A stretch of 64,000 bases of DNA, taken from the NCBI GenBank assembly GCA_003170135.1, contig PMZR01000043.1:35703-99702 (forward strand), in the 5' to 3' direction. How positions within the stretch are numbered: the first letter of the stretch is position 1; each line of letters begins with the position of its first letter. This DNA is from Acidobacteriota bacterium. GTDB taxonomy: Bacteria > Acidobacteriota > Vicinamibacteria > Vicinamibacterales > Fen-181. The notes beneath the pieces were generated by a model, which was not told the DNA's origin, searched no databases, and was given only the letters and a program-made list of their open reading frames with translations. A program made the translations under genes and the position numbers. This document shows, piece after piece, positions 7,852 through 15,577 of the stretch.

Positions 7852-9417
7852 TCAGAACGCCTCTCGCAGCACGTCGCCCAATGACGAGTCCGACGATCGC
7901 GGCCGGTCGGCGCTCGGTCCCCCGCCGCGGCCGGGGTTCATCCCGAGCACTTCCTTCACGCTCATCGCGGGCGCGCCGTTGAGCGCGAGCTCGCTGAACG
8001 CGCCAGACGCCGAGTCCGCTTGGTCGTCGTGCGACGCGAACGGCACGGCGCAGATCTCGTCGAGCCAGGCCTTGATCCACGCGCCGCGCACCAGGCGCAC
8101 GTTGCCCGCTTCCGCCTGCACCGCCAGCGGTCGCCAGCGAATCGACTTCTCGCCCGTGGATCGCACCCCGGCGTAATCGAATCCGGCGAGCCGCTTCGTG
8201 CGGCTCTCGATCACGGCCTTCCCCGAGCTGCCCGGCTCCTGCTCTTCCCGCACGCGCACCTCGACCCCGTCGAGCAGCGCGGTCTGCCAGATGAGCGTGT
8301 CGAGGGCGCCGGCGAGCATGCGCACGCGCTCGACGTCCTCGATGTAGTAGAGGCCGTCGTCGTCGCGCGCTTCTCGTGTGCCGACCGCCCAGTCCGGGTC
8401 GCTGCCGGCTGCCGCCTCGCTGCCGGCGCAATCCCAGAACCGGCAGCGCGCAGCCTTGATCGGCGCCGCCTCGACGATCTTGAACCACTCGCGCTTGAAC
8501 ATGCCGCCGCCTTCCGGCACGGGACGCTGCTGGTGCTGCGCGGCGTACGCCTGGCTGCCCATGTTCGATTTGGCCGCCGCGACTTCCTCCGGCCCGAACC
8601 GCGCTGGACAGAGCAGATCTCCAGGTGCCGTCCGCGGATCGGCCCAGCCGATGATCGTGCGGCGCTCCGTGGGCTCGTATTCGGTCGGCAGGTTCAGGTG
8701 TTCGTAGCCGGCCTCGATCAACTCGCCCGCCAAGTCCTGCTCGTGACCGCGCTGCATGATGACCACGCGGCAGCCGCGCTTCGGGTCGTTCAGCCGCGAG
8801 GACCACACCTGCCGGTACCACTTGATGACCCCGCGGCGGACCGTCTCGCTGTAGATCTCCTCGAGGTTGTGCGGGTCGTCGCAGACGATGAAGTCGCCGC
8901 CGTGTCCGGTCACCGTGCCGCCGACCGACGTCGAGATCCGATACCCGCGGCGCGTGTTCTCGTAGTGCGTCTTCACGTCCTGGTCGGTCGTGAGGTCGAA
9001 GAGCCCGCCCCACCGCTCCTGATACCAATGGCTGTTGATGACGCGGCGCGACAGCACGGCGTGCTCGGTGCTCAGGGACCCGGAGTAGCTCGCATAGAGA
9101 AACCGCAACTCGGGCCAGCGCGTCCAGGCCCACGTCGGCCAAGCCACCGACGTGCACAGCGACTTGGTATGGCGAGGGGGCACGGTGATGACGAGGTTGC
9201 GAATCTGCCGGGTCGTCACCGCCTCGAGGTGCTCGCAGATGGCGTCGAGATGCCAGCCCGGAACGAAAGGCGTCTCCGGCTCGACGATCGACCACATCGC
9301 CTCCAGGTAGGCGCGCAGCGACAGGTCGCACTCGGCGTGCGGCGCCGCTCGCTCGGGCTCGAGCATCCGGCACAAGGCCTCGGTCGCGCGCACGAAGGGA
9401 TCGCCGTGTGTCGGCAT
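7852..9417 (-). CDS. Terminase large subunit
   Basis: A 521-residue packaging motor. The ATPase half shows the Walker A variant VPPRHTKS (~residue 100) and Walker B with catalytic acidic residues FIVCDDPHN (~residue 178), followed by the coupling motif region. The nuclease half shows CRFWDCAGS (~residue 325) and a closing SHDDQADSASGA, where the metal-binding aspartates of the RNase H-like nuclease are expected. Length and layout fit TerL. The stop of the small-subunit candidate abuts its ATG. Confidence 0.92.
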   Translation of the reverse strand: MPTHGDPFVRATEALCRMLEPERAAPHAECDLSLRAYLEAMWSIVEPETPFVPGWHLDAICEHLEAVTTRQIRNLVITVPPRHTKSLCTSVAWPTWAWTRWPELRFLYASYSGSLSTEHAVLSRRVINSHWYQERWGGLFDLTTDQDVKTHYENTRRGYRISTSVGGTVTGHGGDFIVCDDPHNLEEIYSETVRRGVIKWYRQVWSSRLNDPKRGCRVVIMQRGHEQDLAGELIEAGYEHLNLPTEYEPTERRTIIGWADPRTAPGDLLCPARFGPEEVAAAKSNMGSQAYAAQHQQRPVPEGGGMFKREWFKIVEAAPIKAARCRFWDCAGSEAAAGSDPDWAVGTREARDDDGLYYIEDVERVRMLAGALDTLIWQTALLDGVEVRVREEQEPGSSGKAVIESRTKRLAGFDYAGVRSTGEKSIRWRPLAVQAEAGNVRLVRGAWIKAWLDEICAVPFASHDDQADSASGAFSELALNGAPAMSVKEVLGMNPGRGGGPSADRPRSSDSSLGDVLREAF

Positions 9418-9963
9418 CTACGCCTCGACCGCGCCGGCGGCGACCGGCTCAACGTCCACGATGTTCCGTTCCGCGAGCGCCGGCGTCGCCAAGCGGATCT
9501 GGGTCGCGACCGCGCCCATGAGCGCATCGACCCGCTTGGCATCGCCGATGATGGCCAAGGCCTCGACGCGCACGCCGGCGACAAACGCCGCCATGAGCCG
9601 CCCGACGTCCTCGAGCGTCAGACAGTCTTCGAGTTGGAGGCCGTTGCGATCGAGCACGTCCTTGACCGCGCCCAGCGCCACGCGCTCGTTCTTCGTCCTC
9701 AGCAGCTGCGCCAGCCGGCCGAGCGCGGGATCGACCATGGCGGCCAGGCGTTCCTTCGCCGTGGCCTGCACTTGCGGCGACGCGCCGCCGTGATACCGGC
9801 AGACGTTCCCGCCCGGGATGGCCGGCTGCCGGCAGCGCTCGCCGGTCTGCTTAGAGTGCGCGGTGCACCGGTGCGCCGGCGGCCGTCGCTTTCGCTTGGC
9901 CTGCTGTTCCCCCATGGGCTTCGCTTTCTCCATGGGGTGACGACCGGCCTTGCCTTTGACCAT
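9418..9963 (-). CDS. Putative terminase small subunit (HGG-motif protein)
   Basis: A 181-residue protein. After a basic start it carries the motif C-x2-H-x4-TGERC...P-x6-C-x2-HGG (residues ~32-60), seen in a phage family found directly upstream of large terminase genes. The remainder is helical (EALAIIGDAKRV, IRLATPALAERN), as in small terminases. The ATG at 9963 has GAGG eight bases upstream. Its stop abuts the start of the large subunit, suggesting coupled translation. Small-subunit function is inferred from place and motif. Confidence 0.65.
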   Translation of the reverse strand: MVKGKAGRHPMEKAKPMGEQQAKRKRRPPAHRCTAHSKQTGERCRQPAIPGGNVCRYHGGASPQVQATAKERLAAMVDPALGRLAQLLRTKNERVALGAVKDVLDRNGLQLEDCLTLEDVGRLMAAFVAGVRVEALAIIGDAKRVDALMGAVATQIRLATPALAERNIVDVEPVAAGAVEA

Positions 9964-9967
9964 GCGA

Positions 9968-10231
9968 TTACCTCGCGTTGCCGACAGCCGGCGCCGACAT
10001 GGACGCGGCGGCTTCGGTCAGCGTCTGCACCCGCTCGAATCGGAAGCCGGCGCCAGCGATGCAGCTCATGACCTTGCCGACGGACGCGGCCCCCATCAGG
10101 TTCTCGTGCACGGCCGGCGGGACGTCGTAGTAGCGATAGACGCCCGCGGTGAATTCGACCTCGAGTACGTGTTCGCCGAGGTCGTAGCCGATGGTCTTGA
10201 CGTTCGACGACGTGACGGGTTGTCGTTCCAT
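9968..10231 (-). CDS. KTSC-domain protein
   Basis: An 87-residue protein whose first ~65 residues fit the KTSC domain: SSNVKTIGYD, then EHVLEVEFTAGVYRYYDVP, then 'HENLMGAASVGKVM'. KTSC proteins are small and often phage-encoded, with unknown biochemical role; a link to lysyl-tRNA synthetase-like proteins and nucleic acid binding has been proposed. The gene lies before the terminase pair. Its leader consists of GTGC-type 7-bp repeats that end in the GGAGGAG ribosome site. Confidence 0.75.
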   Translation of the reverse strand: MERQPVTSSNVKTIGYDLGEHVLEVEFTAGVYRYYDVPPAVHENLMGAASVGKVMSCIAGAGFRFERVQTLTEAAASMSAPAVGNAR

Positions 10232-10234
10232 GAA

Positions 10235-10278
10235 TCACTCCTCCGCACTCCGCACTCAGCACTCTGCACTCTGCACTG
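10235..10278 (-). repeat. GTGC-type 7-bp tandem repeat in the leader of the KTSC gene
   Basis: Read on the minus strand there are five consecutive units of the form GTGCNGA (GTGCAGA, GTGCAGA, GTGCTGA, GTGCGGA, GTGCGGA), the last merging with the GGAGGAG ribosome binding site of the gene starting at 10231. The same repeat type occurs at 46186, 49453 and 51296 in the host chromosome. Confidence 0.8.
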
Positions 10279-10297
10279 CCCTTGTTGCTGGTGACCG

Positions 10298-11197
10298 TCA
10301 CGGGGCCCGTCCGACGCCCGCGTGCTGCTTAAACCGCATCGACTCGATGGCCGCGGTGATGGTCTGCGGGTCGTACGTGGCGCCTGGCGGAATCTTCCGC
10401 TTCACCGCCTCCGCATCGTCGGCCCAATCGCTCGTCATTGGGATGCGCTCTCGGCGGATGATGGCTTCGACTTGCCTGGTGGTCAGGTTTGTGTCCGCTC
10501 GAGATCTCGCCGGCGGGAGGTCGTCGTCGGTGACGTCGTCGTCTTGCCCGGGCGGTCCGCCGTCCGAGTTGTCCACAGGGTGAGCGAGGGGTGCCGCGCC
10601 AGCGGCACCGCTTTTCTCTTCGTGATCGGACGGGACGGGACGGGACGGGACGGAGACCGCGCGATGTCCGCGCGGACGCGTCGCGCGCGCGCGAGGGCTC
10701 GGACAACCCTCGGACAGGTCGATCTGTCCGTCCGGACAACCCTCGGACGGGGGCTCATCTTCGGCGGCGCTGTCCGGACCTTGTCCGTCCGGACAACCCT
10801 CGGACACTGGGCCTAGCCCGAGCTTGGTTCTTCGCTCTATCTCCTTGCGCTGTCGGTCTTTCTCGCGCTGAGCCCTGACTTCGTCGGCCCTGCGGTTGTA
10901 ATGGTGGTAGTCATTGATCTGCCACCCACCATCGACGCGTATCCAGAGACCGCGTCCGTTCGGCTTCGAGATCGCTTTCGCTAACGCTTCGGCTACCTCT
11001 CTTGCGCGTTTCGAGAGCGGACACGCGGCGATAGCCTCGTCAGGAATGAAGCCGTCCGTGAGATTTTCTGCGCAGTACAGCAGGCCCCACGTCGCGATCC
11101 CGAGCGCCACCGCACCGCCATCGCGGCCACCGAGCAGCCGCCCGGCCAGAGCAATCTTCGCGTGATGCGCGAGCCTGTCGTCGACCTTTGCCCACAT
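10298..11197 (-). CDS. Phage replication-type protein (lambda O/DnaD-like N-terminus)
   Basis: A 299-residue protein from the ATG at 11197 (MWAKVDDRLAHHAKIALAGR). The N-terminal ~130 residues fit the phage replication initiator winged-helix type: 'WAKVDDrlahH.KI..AG', 'GFIPDEAIAACP', 'LWIRVDGGWQINDYHHYN', then a basic helix with RAQREKDRQRKE. The middle (~130-230) is low complexity and carries the unit SEGCPDGQ repeatedly; the C-terminus is a small helical domain. The repeats in the gene resemble origin iterons (see 10700-10805). An alternative is a purely regulatory winged-helix protein. Confidence 0.6.
   Translation of the reverse strand: MWAKVDDRLAHHAKIALAGRLLGGRDGGAVALGIATWGLLYCAENLTDGFIPDEAIAACPLSKRAREVAEALAKAISKPNGRGLWIRVDGGWQINDYHHYNRRADEVRAQREKDRQRKEIERRTKLGLGPVSEGCPDGQGPDSAAEDEPPSEGCPDGQIDLSEGCPSPRARATRPRGHRAVSVPSRPVPSDHEEKSGAAGAAPLAHPVDNSDGGPPGQDDDVTDDDLPPARSRADTNLTTRQVEAIIRRERIPMTSDWADDAEAVKRKIPPGATYDPQTITAAIESMRFKQHAGVGRAP
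10627..10652. repeat. GGGAC pentanucleotide microsatellite
   Basis: Five consecutive CGGGA units on the plus strand, inside the linker of the replication-type gene (read there as alternating Pro/Ser/Arg codons). A change of one unit would shift frame. Confidence 0.7.
10700..10805. repeat. Three iteron-like 16-bp repeats (candidate replication origin)
   Basis: The 16-mer CGGACAACCCTCGGAC occurs exactly at 10700-10715, 10733-10748 and 10790-10805, all in the same orientation, with further CGGAC/GTCCG half-motifs between them. They lie within the coding sequence of the replication-type protein. In lambdoid phages the origin consists of direct repeats inside the initiator gene, bound by the initiator itself, so this may be the origin. 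The repeats also encode the recurring SEGCPDGQ peptide, which is an alternative reason for them. Confidence 0.6.
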
Positions 11198-11216
11198 CGT
11201 GTGTCCGCCCTTCGCG

Positions 11217-13028
11217 CTACTCGAACAACGTCTCGGATGCCCGCACGGCGCCGCGGCCTTCAACCACGACCAGGCGACGCGAGACGAGCCGCTGGAGGTA
11301 AGTATCCCGACTGCTGCGCCGATACCCGGTCGCCTCGTCCAGGTCCTCGCGCGTGACCGCCTTGCCGTGCGCCTGGACGAGCACTTCGAGGATGGCGCGC
11401 TCGCCGCCCGACAATCGATCGAGCCAGTACTGCCGCAGATCGCGGCCGGTCGGGAGCGGCTCGTAATCATCACCGAGCGCGGCAATGCCTCCGTCCGTGA
11501 CGCTGATGGCGCCGTTCGGGTTGACGTCCACGTAGCCGCGGGACAGCAACCGCTGCAGATAGGTGTCGCGCGAAGACCGCTTGTAGCCGGTCAGCACGGT
11601 CAGCTGGTCGCGCGCCGCGCCGTCCGGATACTGCGCGACGGCCGCCAGGACGACACGCTCGCCCTTGCCGAGGCTCGTACCCTTATCCATCTCGGCGAGA
11701 GCCCGGGCCGCGGCGCGACGATCGCCAGAGAATCGCACCTTCTCGAAGCGCGGCCCCTTCGCGTGGTCTTCACCGCGTGGCGAAGCGATAGAACGCTGAG
11801 CATTTCCGCCGAGCACTCGAACGGGCGGCGCTGCGGCGGCTAGCTTCGGCGACAGCATCGCCTGAAACACCGACAGGCTCGCGCCCAGATCCTTCCGGCC
11901 GCCGACGATCGCCGCCTGCACGTGCTCCTCGAACGAGCGTGCCGCCTGCAGGAACTCGTCTCGCATCACCTCAAGCCGCGTCCAGTCGTGTGCTGTGATG
12001 ACCGGCACCTCGACGCGTTCCGGTTGACGCTCCAGCGCGTTTGTCGGCTTCGGTTGCTTCTCGAGCCTGACAACCGCTGCCTTCAGTTCGGCGATCTGCC
12101 GGCGCAGTTCCTTCGGGTCCTCAGCCTTCGCCCGCTCGACGGTTGCTTTCATGGCCTCGCCGAGCGATTCGAGCTCGGTTGGCGTGAGCGCGGTCGGCTT
12201 GACCCGCTTCGCCTGCTGCGTCGGCGTCGACGACCCGTCGTAGGTCTCGCGCAGGGCGACGTGCACGCGTTTCCGGATCTGCAGCCACTGCGGCGACCAC
12301 ACGAACGCGTCCCCCCGCGGCAGCGACGGCAGTTCGTTGACGAGCGCGAGGTCGGCGTCCCCGTGTTCCACAACCCAGCCGCCGATCGTCTTCCGCTCCT
12401 GCGGACCGTTGGTTTGAAACGCCAACAGGACTTCGGTCTGATTCAGGACGTCCTTGTTCACCGCCTGGGGCCGCTGGCTCAGAATCGAGACGCCAATCCC
12501 GTAGTTCCGCCCGACTTTTCCGATGTCCTCGAACACGCCGACCATGCGCGCGTCGTCGCCGCGCACCATCTGCGGCAAGAACGCCTGTGCCTCTTCGAGA
12601 AAGAGATGACACGCGGTGCGCGCCGTCTTCTTGCGGTGAAAAAGTTGCTCGGCAAACGCCGTCACGAATCGTGTGCGTTCGCCCTTTCGAAACGGTGAGA
12701 GGTCGAGCACGGCAGAGATGTGCTTGTCGACCAGAAGATCCGCCATCATGGCGCCGCCGGTCATCTCGAGCGGCACGTCGGCGTGCTCCCCGCCGAAGAT
12801 GTAGACGCCTTCGAATCCGGGCGACTTGCCGTCGCGGTTGAGCCGCAGCGCCCACCAGTTGCCGACCCAGTCGAGCGCGATGACCTGCGCATCGGCGCTC
12901 AGAAAGAGCTCGGCGAGCTTCATCGCGCCGTACGTCTTGCCGGACCCGCTGCGTCCGAGGAATGCGTACTTCTGCGAGACCGCTTCGTCGGCCGGCAGCG
13001 CCAAACCGTCAGCTAGGTGGAGCTTCAT
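11217..13028 (-). CDS. HerA/DUF87-type ATPase with duplicated winged-helix tail
   Basis: A 603-residue protein. The N-terminal ~250 residues are a HerA-FtsK ATPase: Walker A GRSGSGKT (~residues 26-33), Walker B HLFLEEAQAF (~165), and a SQRPQAVNKDVL sensor region. Then a coiled coil (~290-380). The C-terminus holds two tandem winged-helix repeats, each with GYxRSSRDTYLQRL. HerA partners end-processing nucleases in archaea and some bacterial systems; no NurA is seen here, but SbcCD is encoded in the same operon. Its ATG overlaps the stop of the 44-residue gene upstream within TGAATG. Packaging or DNA translocation during recombination are possible roles. Confidence 0.75.
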   Translation of the reverse strand: MKLHLADGLALPADEAVSQKYAFLGRSGSGKTYGAMKLAELFLSADAQVIALDWVGNWWALRLNRDGKSPGFEGVYIFGGEHADVPLEMTGGAMMADLLVDKHISAVLDLSPFRKGERTRFVTAFAEQLFHRKKTARTACHLFLEEAQAFLPQMVRGDDARMVGVFEDIGKVGRNYGIGVSILSQRPQAVNKDVLNQTEVLLAFQTNGPQERKTIGGWVVEHGDADLALVNELPSLPRGDAFVWSPQWLQIRKRVHVALRETYDGSSTPTQQAKRVKPTALTPTELESLGEAMKATVERAKAEDPKELRRQIAELKAAVVRLEKQPKPTNALERQPERVEVPVITAHDWTRLEVMRDEFLQAARSFEEHVQAAIVGGRKDLGASLSVFQAMLSPKLAAAAPPVRVLGGNAQRSIASPRGEDHAKGPRFEKVRFSGDRRAAARALAEMDKGTSLGKGERVVLAAVAQYPDGAARDQLTVLTGYKRSSRDTYLQRLLSRGYVDVNPNGAISVTDGGIAALGDDYEPLPTGRDLRQYWLDRLSGGERAILEVLVQAHGKAVTREDLDEATGYRRSSRDTYLQRLVSRRLVVVEGRGAVRASETLFE

Positions 13029-13163
13029 TCAGTCCTCGTCGAAGTCATCTTCGTCCGCGCATTCGGACGGGTCGCATTCGCAGCAACAATCGTTCGGCGC
13101 CGGCTGGCCATGGTCCTCGCCGTCGCAGTCGCACATTTGGCCGCAGGTTGGACATTCGTGCAT
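13029..13163 (-). CDS. 44-residue cysteine-rich acidic miniprotein
   Basis: A gene too short for usual cut-offs: ATG at 13163, stop at 13029-13031, with the ribosome site GGAGG six bases upstream. The protein has nine cysteines in 44 residues (CPTCGQMCDC at 4-13, CCCEC at 26-30, C35) and a strongly acidic tail. The layout suggests a zinc- or other metal-binding miniprotein. Its stop adjoins the start of the HerA-like gene, indicating coupled translation. The family is unknown. Confidence 0.65.
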   Translation of the reverse strand: MHECPTCGQMCDCDGEDHGQPAPNDCCCECDPSECADEDDFDED

Positions 13164-13176
13164 GACGTCCTCCTTG

Positions 13177-13395
13177 TCACATCGACAGCCGCGGTCGGCC
13201 GGCTACTTCCCAATGAGCAGCGCACAGATGCGTTGACCGTGACGTTGGATGCGCGTGGCGAGCACAGAGCCGGCGGCTGCACGGATAGAACGCGCCGGGT
13301 TCGCGATGGTCGCAGAGAGCACTGTGCTCGTTCGTGCAACCTAGCTCTTCGCACTTCGCCACAGCGGCGCCGCGGTGACTCTTGCGCAGCGTCAC
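13177..13395 (-). CDS. Small Cys/His-rich phage protein
   Basis: A 72-residue protein from a GTG at 13395 that overlaps the preceding stop (GTGA). It has paired Cys/His motifs (AKCEELGC, ALCDHREPG, PCSRRLCARHAH, LCAAHWE) that fit two or three small zinc fingers. The overlap with the gene before supports the start. It is not a named family; the context is the early operon. Confidence 0.55.
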   Translation of the reverse strand: MTLRKSHRGAAVAKCEELGCTNEHSALCDHREPGAFYPCSRRLCARHAHPTSRSTHLCAAHWEVAGRPRLSM

Positions 13396-13733
13396 GCTCG
13401 CACCTCTCCCGTGTCGCATCCAACGCACAGATAGAACTCACCGAACTTCATCAGATTCGACGCCTTGCCGCAGACCGCGCACGTTCGCTTGCCCGCCTGC
13501 GACGGTGGCATGCCGTGTTCGAGGCGCTCGTCGAGCACGGCCAGGAACCGAAACAGCATCTGCTCGATCGACTCGTTCGAGCGGAGCTTGGCCGCAGCCG
13601 TGGCCATCCTTCGATGGTCGGGACTCATTGTCCAGCCGCTGACGCTCGCGTGTATCTGTCCGCGCAATGGGTGGCCCTGCATCTTCCAGTGCTTGACCTG
13701 CGCGAGCCGCTGCCAGACGGTGCCAACCGTCAC
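13392..13733 (-). CDS. Hypothetical phage protein with C-terminal zinc finger
   Basis: A 113-residue protein from a GTG at 13733, which overlaps the helicase stop (GTGA) and has GGAGG five bases upstream. It is helical (AAAKLRSNESIEQMLFRFLA) and ends in CAVCGKASNLMKFGEFYLCVGC, a two-CxxC zinc finger. The open frame continues further upstream but without a better start. Function is unknown; it is translationally coupled to the helicase. Confidence 0.6.
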   Translation of the reverse strand: MTVGTVWQRLAQVKHWKMQGHPLRGQIHASVSGWTMSPDHRRMATAAAKLRSNESIEQMLFRFLAVLDERLEHGMPPSQAGKRTCAVCGKASNLMKFGEFYLCVGCDTGEVRA

Positions 13734-15007
13734 GCGGACCTCCGGTTGCGAGTCGCCCAGTACGATCGGGACGAGGATCGCCGCCGGCCGGGCGGTGTCA
13801 GCGCGTACGGCGCATCCGGCCGCTGGCCGCTCCCGGCGCCGTCCCGCTCGCCGAAATAGCAATTCGTCAACGGCCGCCCGCGCGATGTGATCGCCCAGAG
13901 ATCGCCACTCTTTCCGGTCGCTTCCAGCACCAGGTCCTCGACACGTCCGAACTGCTCGACCACGCCGACCATGTCGACCACGACGCAGCGGTCCTTCCCT
14001 GGGCATGGCCGGATGCCGCGCCCGACTTGCTGGTAATAGAGCGCCAGGGAGACCGTGGGCCGCGCAAGGACCACTGTCTCCAGGCCCGGGAAGTCTAAGC
14101 CGATCGCAACGATGCCCACGTTCGTCACGACGCGCGTCCGGCCGGCTTTGAAGTCCTCGAGGACGCGGGCTCGTTCGCGATCGGGCGTCTCGGCGGAGAC
14201 CGTCGCCGCGCCGGGGATCGCCGCCGCCAGGCGCTGGCTCTCCTCGACGAACCGAGTGAAAACCAGGACGTTCCGCCGCCCTTCGGCAAGGAGCCCCTCA
14301 ACCGTGCGCTGCAACTGCCCTTCGAAGCCGATCTCGTGGAAGTACGTCTGCACGGACGCGTCGGTGTAGTCCGCGCCGGTACTGTTCAGGCGCAGGCGGT
14401 CGCGCCGGAAGGGCTGCTCGCGGTACTCGACGCGCGAGAGAAACCCGTCTCGGCACAAGTCCGCAATCTGCGTTTGGTGGACGACGTCGCGGAAGATGCG
14501 CGGCCGCGTCCGCGTGAGGAACCGCAGGATCGAGCCGAAGGAGTTCGACGCCAGGCGGTACGGCGTTGCGGTCAAGCCGAGGACGCGCGATCGGTCAAGC
14601 ACCTGGAGGAAATCCCGGTACATCCCGCCCTTGGCATTGCAGAAGTGCGCCTCGTCCACGAGCACGTACGGGAACGGCCGGAACTGCTCCGCGTGCTTCG
14701 CGACGCTGCCGATCGTCGCGAGGGTGATCGCGCCGATCTCCTTGCGGCCGACGCTCGCGGAGAACAGCGCCGGCTGGTAGCCGTAGGATTCGAGCTTCGC
14801 GGCGTTCTGCTGCAAGATCTCCTTGTTCGGCTGGAAGACGATGCACGGGCCGGGCAACTGCGTGACGATGCCGGCGATCACCAACGATTTTCCCGATCCG
14901 GTCGGGGCAACGATCAGCCCATTGCGGCCGCGCATCCGCGGGTCGGTCAGGTACGCCACGCCGCTGGCGACGGCTTCCTGCTGGTAGGGGCGGAGCTGGT
15001 AGGTCAT
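13730..15007 (-). CDS. Superfamily 2 DNA/RNA helicase
   Basis: A 425-residue helicase from the ATG at 15007 (MTYQLRPYQQEAVASGVAYL), whose ATG overlaps the previous stop (ATGA). Motifs: Q-like LRPYQQEA, Walker A APTGSGKS, DEAH box VLVDEAHFC, motif III GLTATPYRL, motif IV/V 'NVLVFTRF' and 'VVTNVGIVAIGLDFP', motif VI QQVGRGIRP. This is the compact phage type related to UvsW/RecG-like and type III-like SF2 helicases. With RuvC, SbcCD and the putative annealing protein it would support recombination-dependent replication. Confidence 0.88.
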   Translation of the reverse strand: MTYQLRPYQQEAVASGVAYLTDPRMRGRNGLIVAPTGSGKSLVIAGIVTQLPGPCIVFQPNKEILQQNAAKLESYGYQPALFSASVGRKEIGAITLATIGSVAKHAEQFRPFPYVLVDEAHFCNAKGGMYRDFLQVLDRSRVLGLTATPYRLASNSFGSILRFLTRTRPRIFRDVVHQTQIADLCRDGFLSRVEYREQPFRRDRLRLNSTGADYTDASVQTYFHEIGFEGQLQRTVEGLLAEGRRNVLVFTRFVEESQRLAAAIPGAATVSAETPDRERARVLEDFKAGRTRVVTNVGIVAIGLDFPGLETVVLARPTVSLALYYQQVGRGIRPCPGKDRCVVVDMVGVVEQFGRVEDLVLEATGKSGDLWAITSRGRPLTNCYFGERDGAGSGQRPDAPYALTPPGRRRSSSRSYWATRNRRSA

Positions 15008-15276
15008 CGACGTGTCTGCCCTTTTCGAGTCGTTCCGCACACGTCCGTCCGCTCGCCGGCGGCGCGGTGATAGGTGAAGTGCTCGGTCGGCAGCACGAGC
15101 GCGTACTGGTCCCGTAGTTCGATGGGACCGATGAACCGCCGCCGGCCGGCATCGTCGACGATCGCGGTACCGGGTGGCAGTTGACGGAAGTGGCCAGTGG
15201 CAATGGGCACCTTCACGCGGCCGCGCATCACGATCGCTGTCGCCTCCGACCCGGTCTCACGATTCATGACCTGCAT
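15004..15276 (-). CDS. Hypothetical phage protein
   Basis: A 90-residue protein starting MQVMNRETGSEATAIVMRGR from the ATG at 15276, with AAAGGCG upstream; the frame stays open nine codons further. It is mostly beta, with 'HFRQLPPGTAIVDDAGRRRF' and a basic end. It overlaps the helicase start by four bases, so the two are likely coupled. No known family recognised. Confidence 0.5.
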   Translation of the reverse strand: MQVMNRETGSEATAIVMRGRVKVPIATGHFRQLPPGTAIVDDAGRRRFIGPIELRDQYALVLPTEHFTYHRAAGERTDVCGTTRKGQTRR

Positions 15277-15563
15277 CGTCGTTCGCCTTTCGCAGCGCCT
15301 CAAGCGGCGCGACCTTCATCGACCCGTCCCACGCCACGTCGAAGCCGTCTTCCCGCTCGACGAACCGCGGCGTCCGGGGGGGGGGCAGGAACGACCGCCC
15401 GCGATGCCTTCTGGGTCCGTGGCTTTCTCGGCTTGGCGTACGTCCGGATGAACGCACGCACCGCCTCCTGGCCGAGCGCGAATGGGGGCGCGTGCAGCTC
15501 CTCGGCGATGGTCTTCAGCCGCTCGGATTCACGCGCGGTCAAATGGACGGTGAACACTCGCAT
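15257..15563 (-). pseudogene. Small ribbon-helix-helix-like protein split by a C10 homopolymer frameshift
   Basis: Starting at the ATG at 15563 (MRVFTVHLTARESERLKTIA), the frame reads through a basic middle to a run of ten C on the minus strand (15376-15385) and then a poor-quality tail ending at 15300 (87 residues). The alternative frame after the run gives a plausible end, 'TPRFVEREDGFDVAWDG...', stopping at 15257 next to the following gene. Removing one C joins the two into a protein of ~101 residues. Either the assembly is off by one, or the tract slips. The N-terminus looks like a ribbon-helix-helix or Arc-type strand-helix start. Confidence 0.6.
15376..15385. repeat. G10/C10 homopolymer inside a coding frame
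   Basis: Ten consecutive G on the plus strand. The length decides whether the gene at 15257-15563 reads through (nine) or frameshifts (ten). Confidence 0.85.
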
Positions 15564-15577
15564 GGTGGCCTCTCGCG

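Noticed and set aside
8020..10071. Long plus-strand frame (683 codons) over the terminase genes
   Set aside because: It is the reverse complement of convincing terminase frames; composition is Arg/Ala/Pro-rich with no motif. Typical of GC-rich shadow frames.
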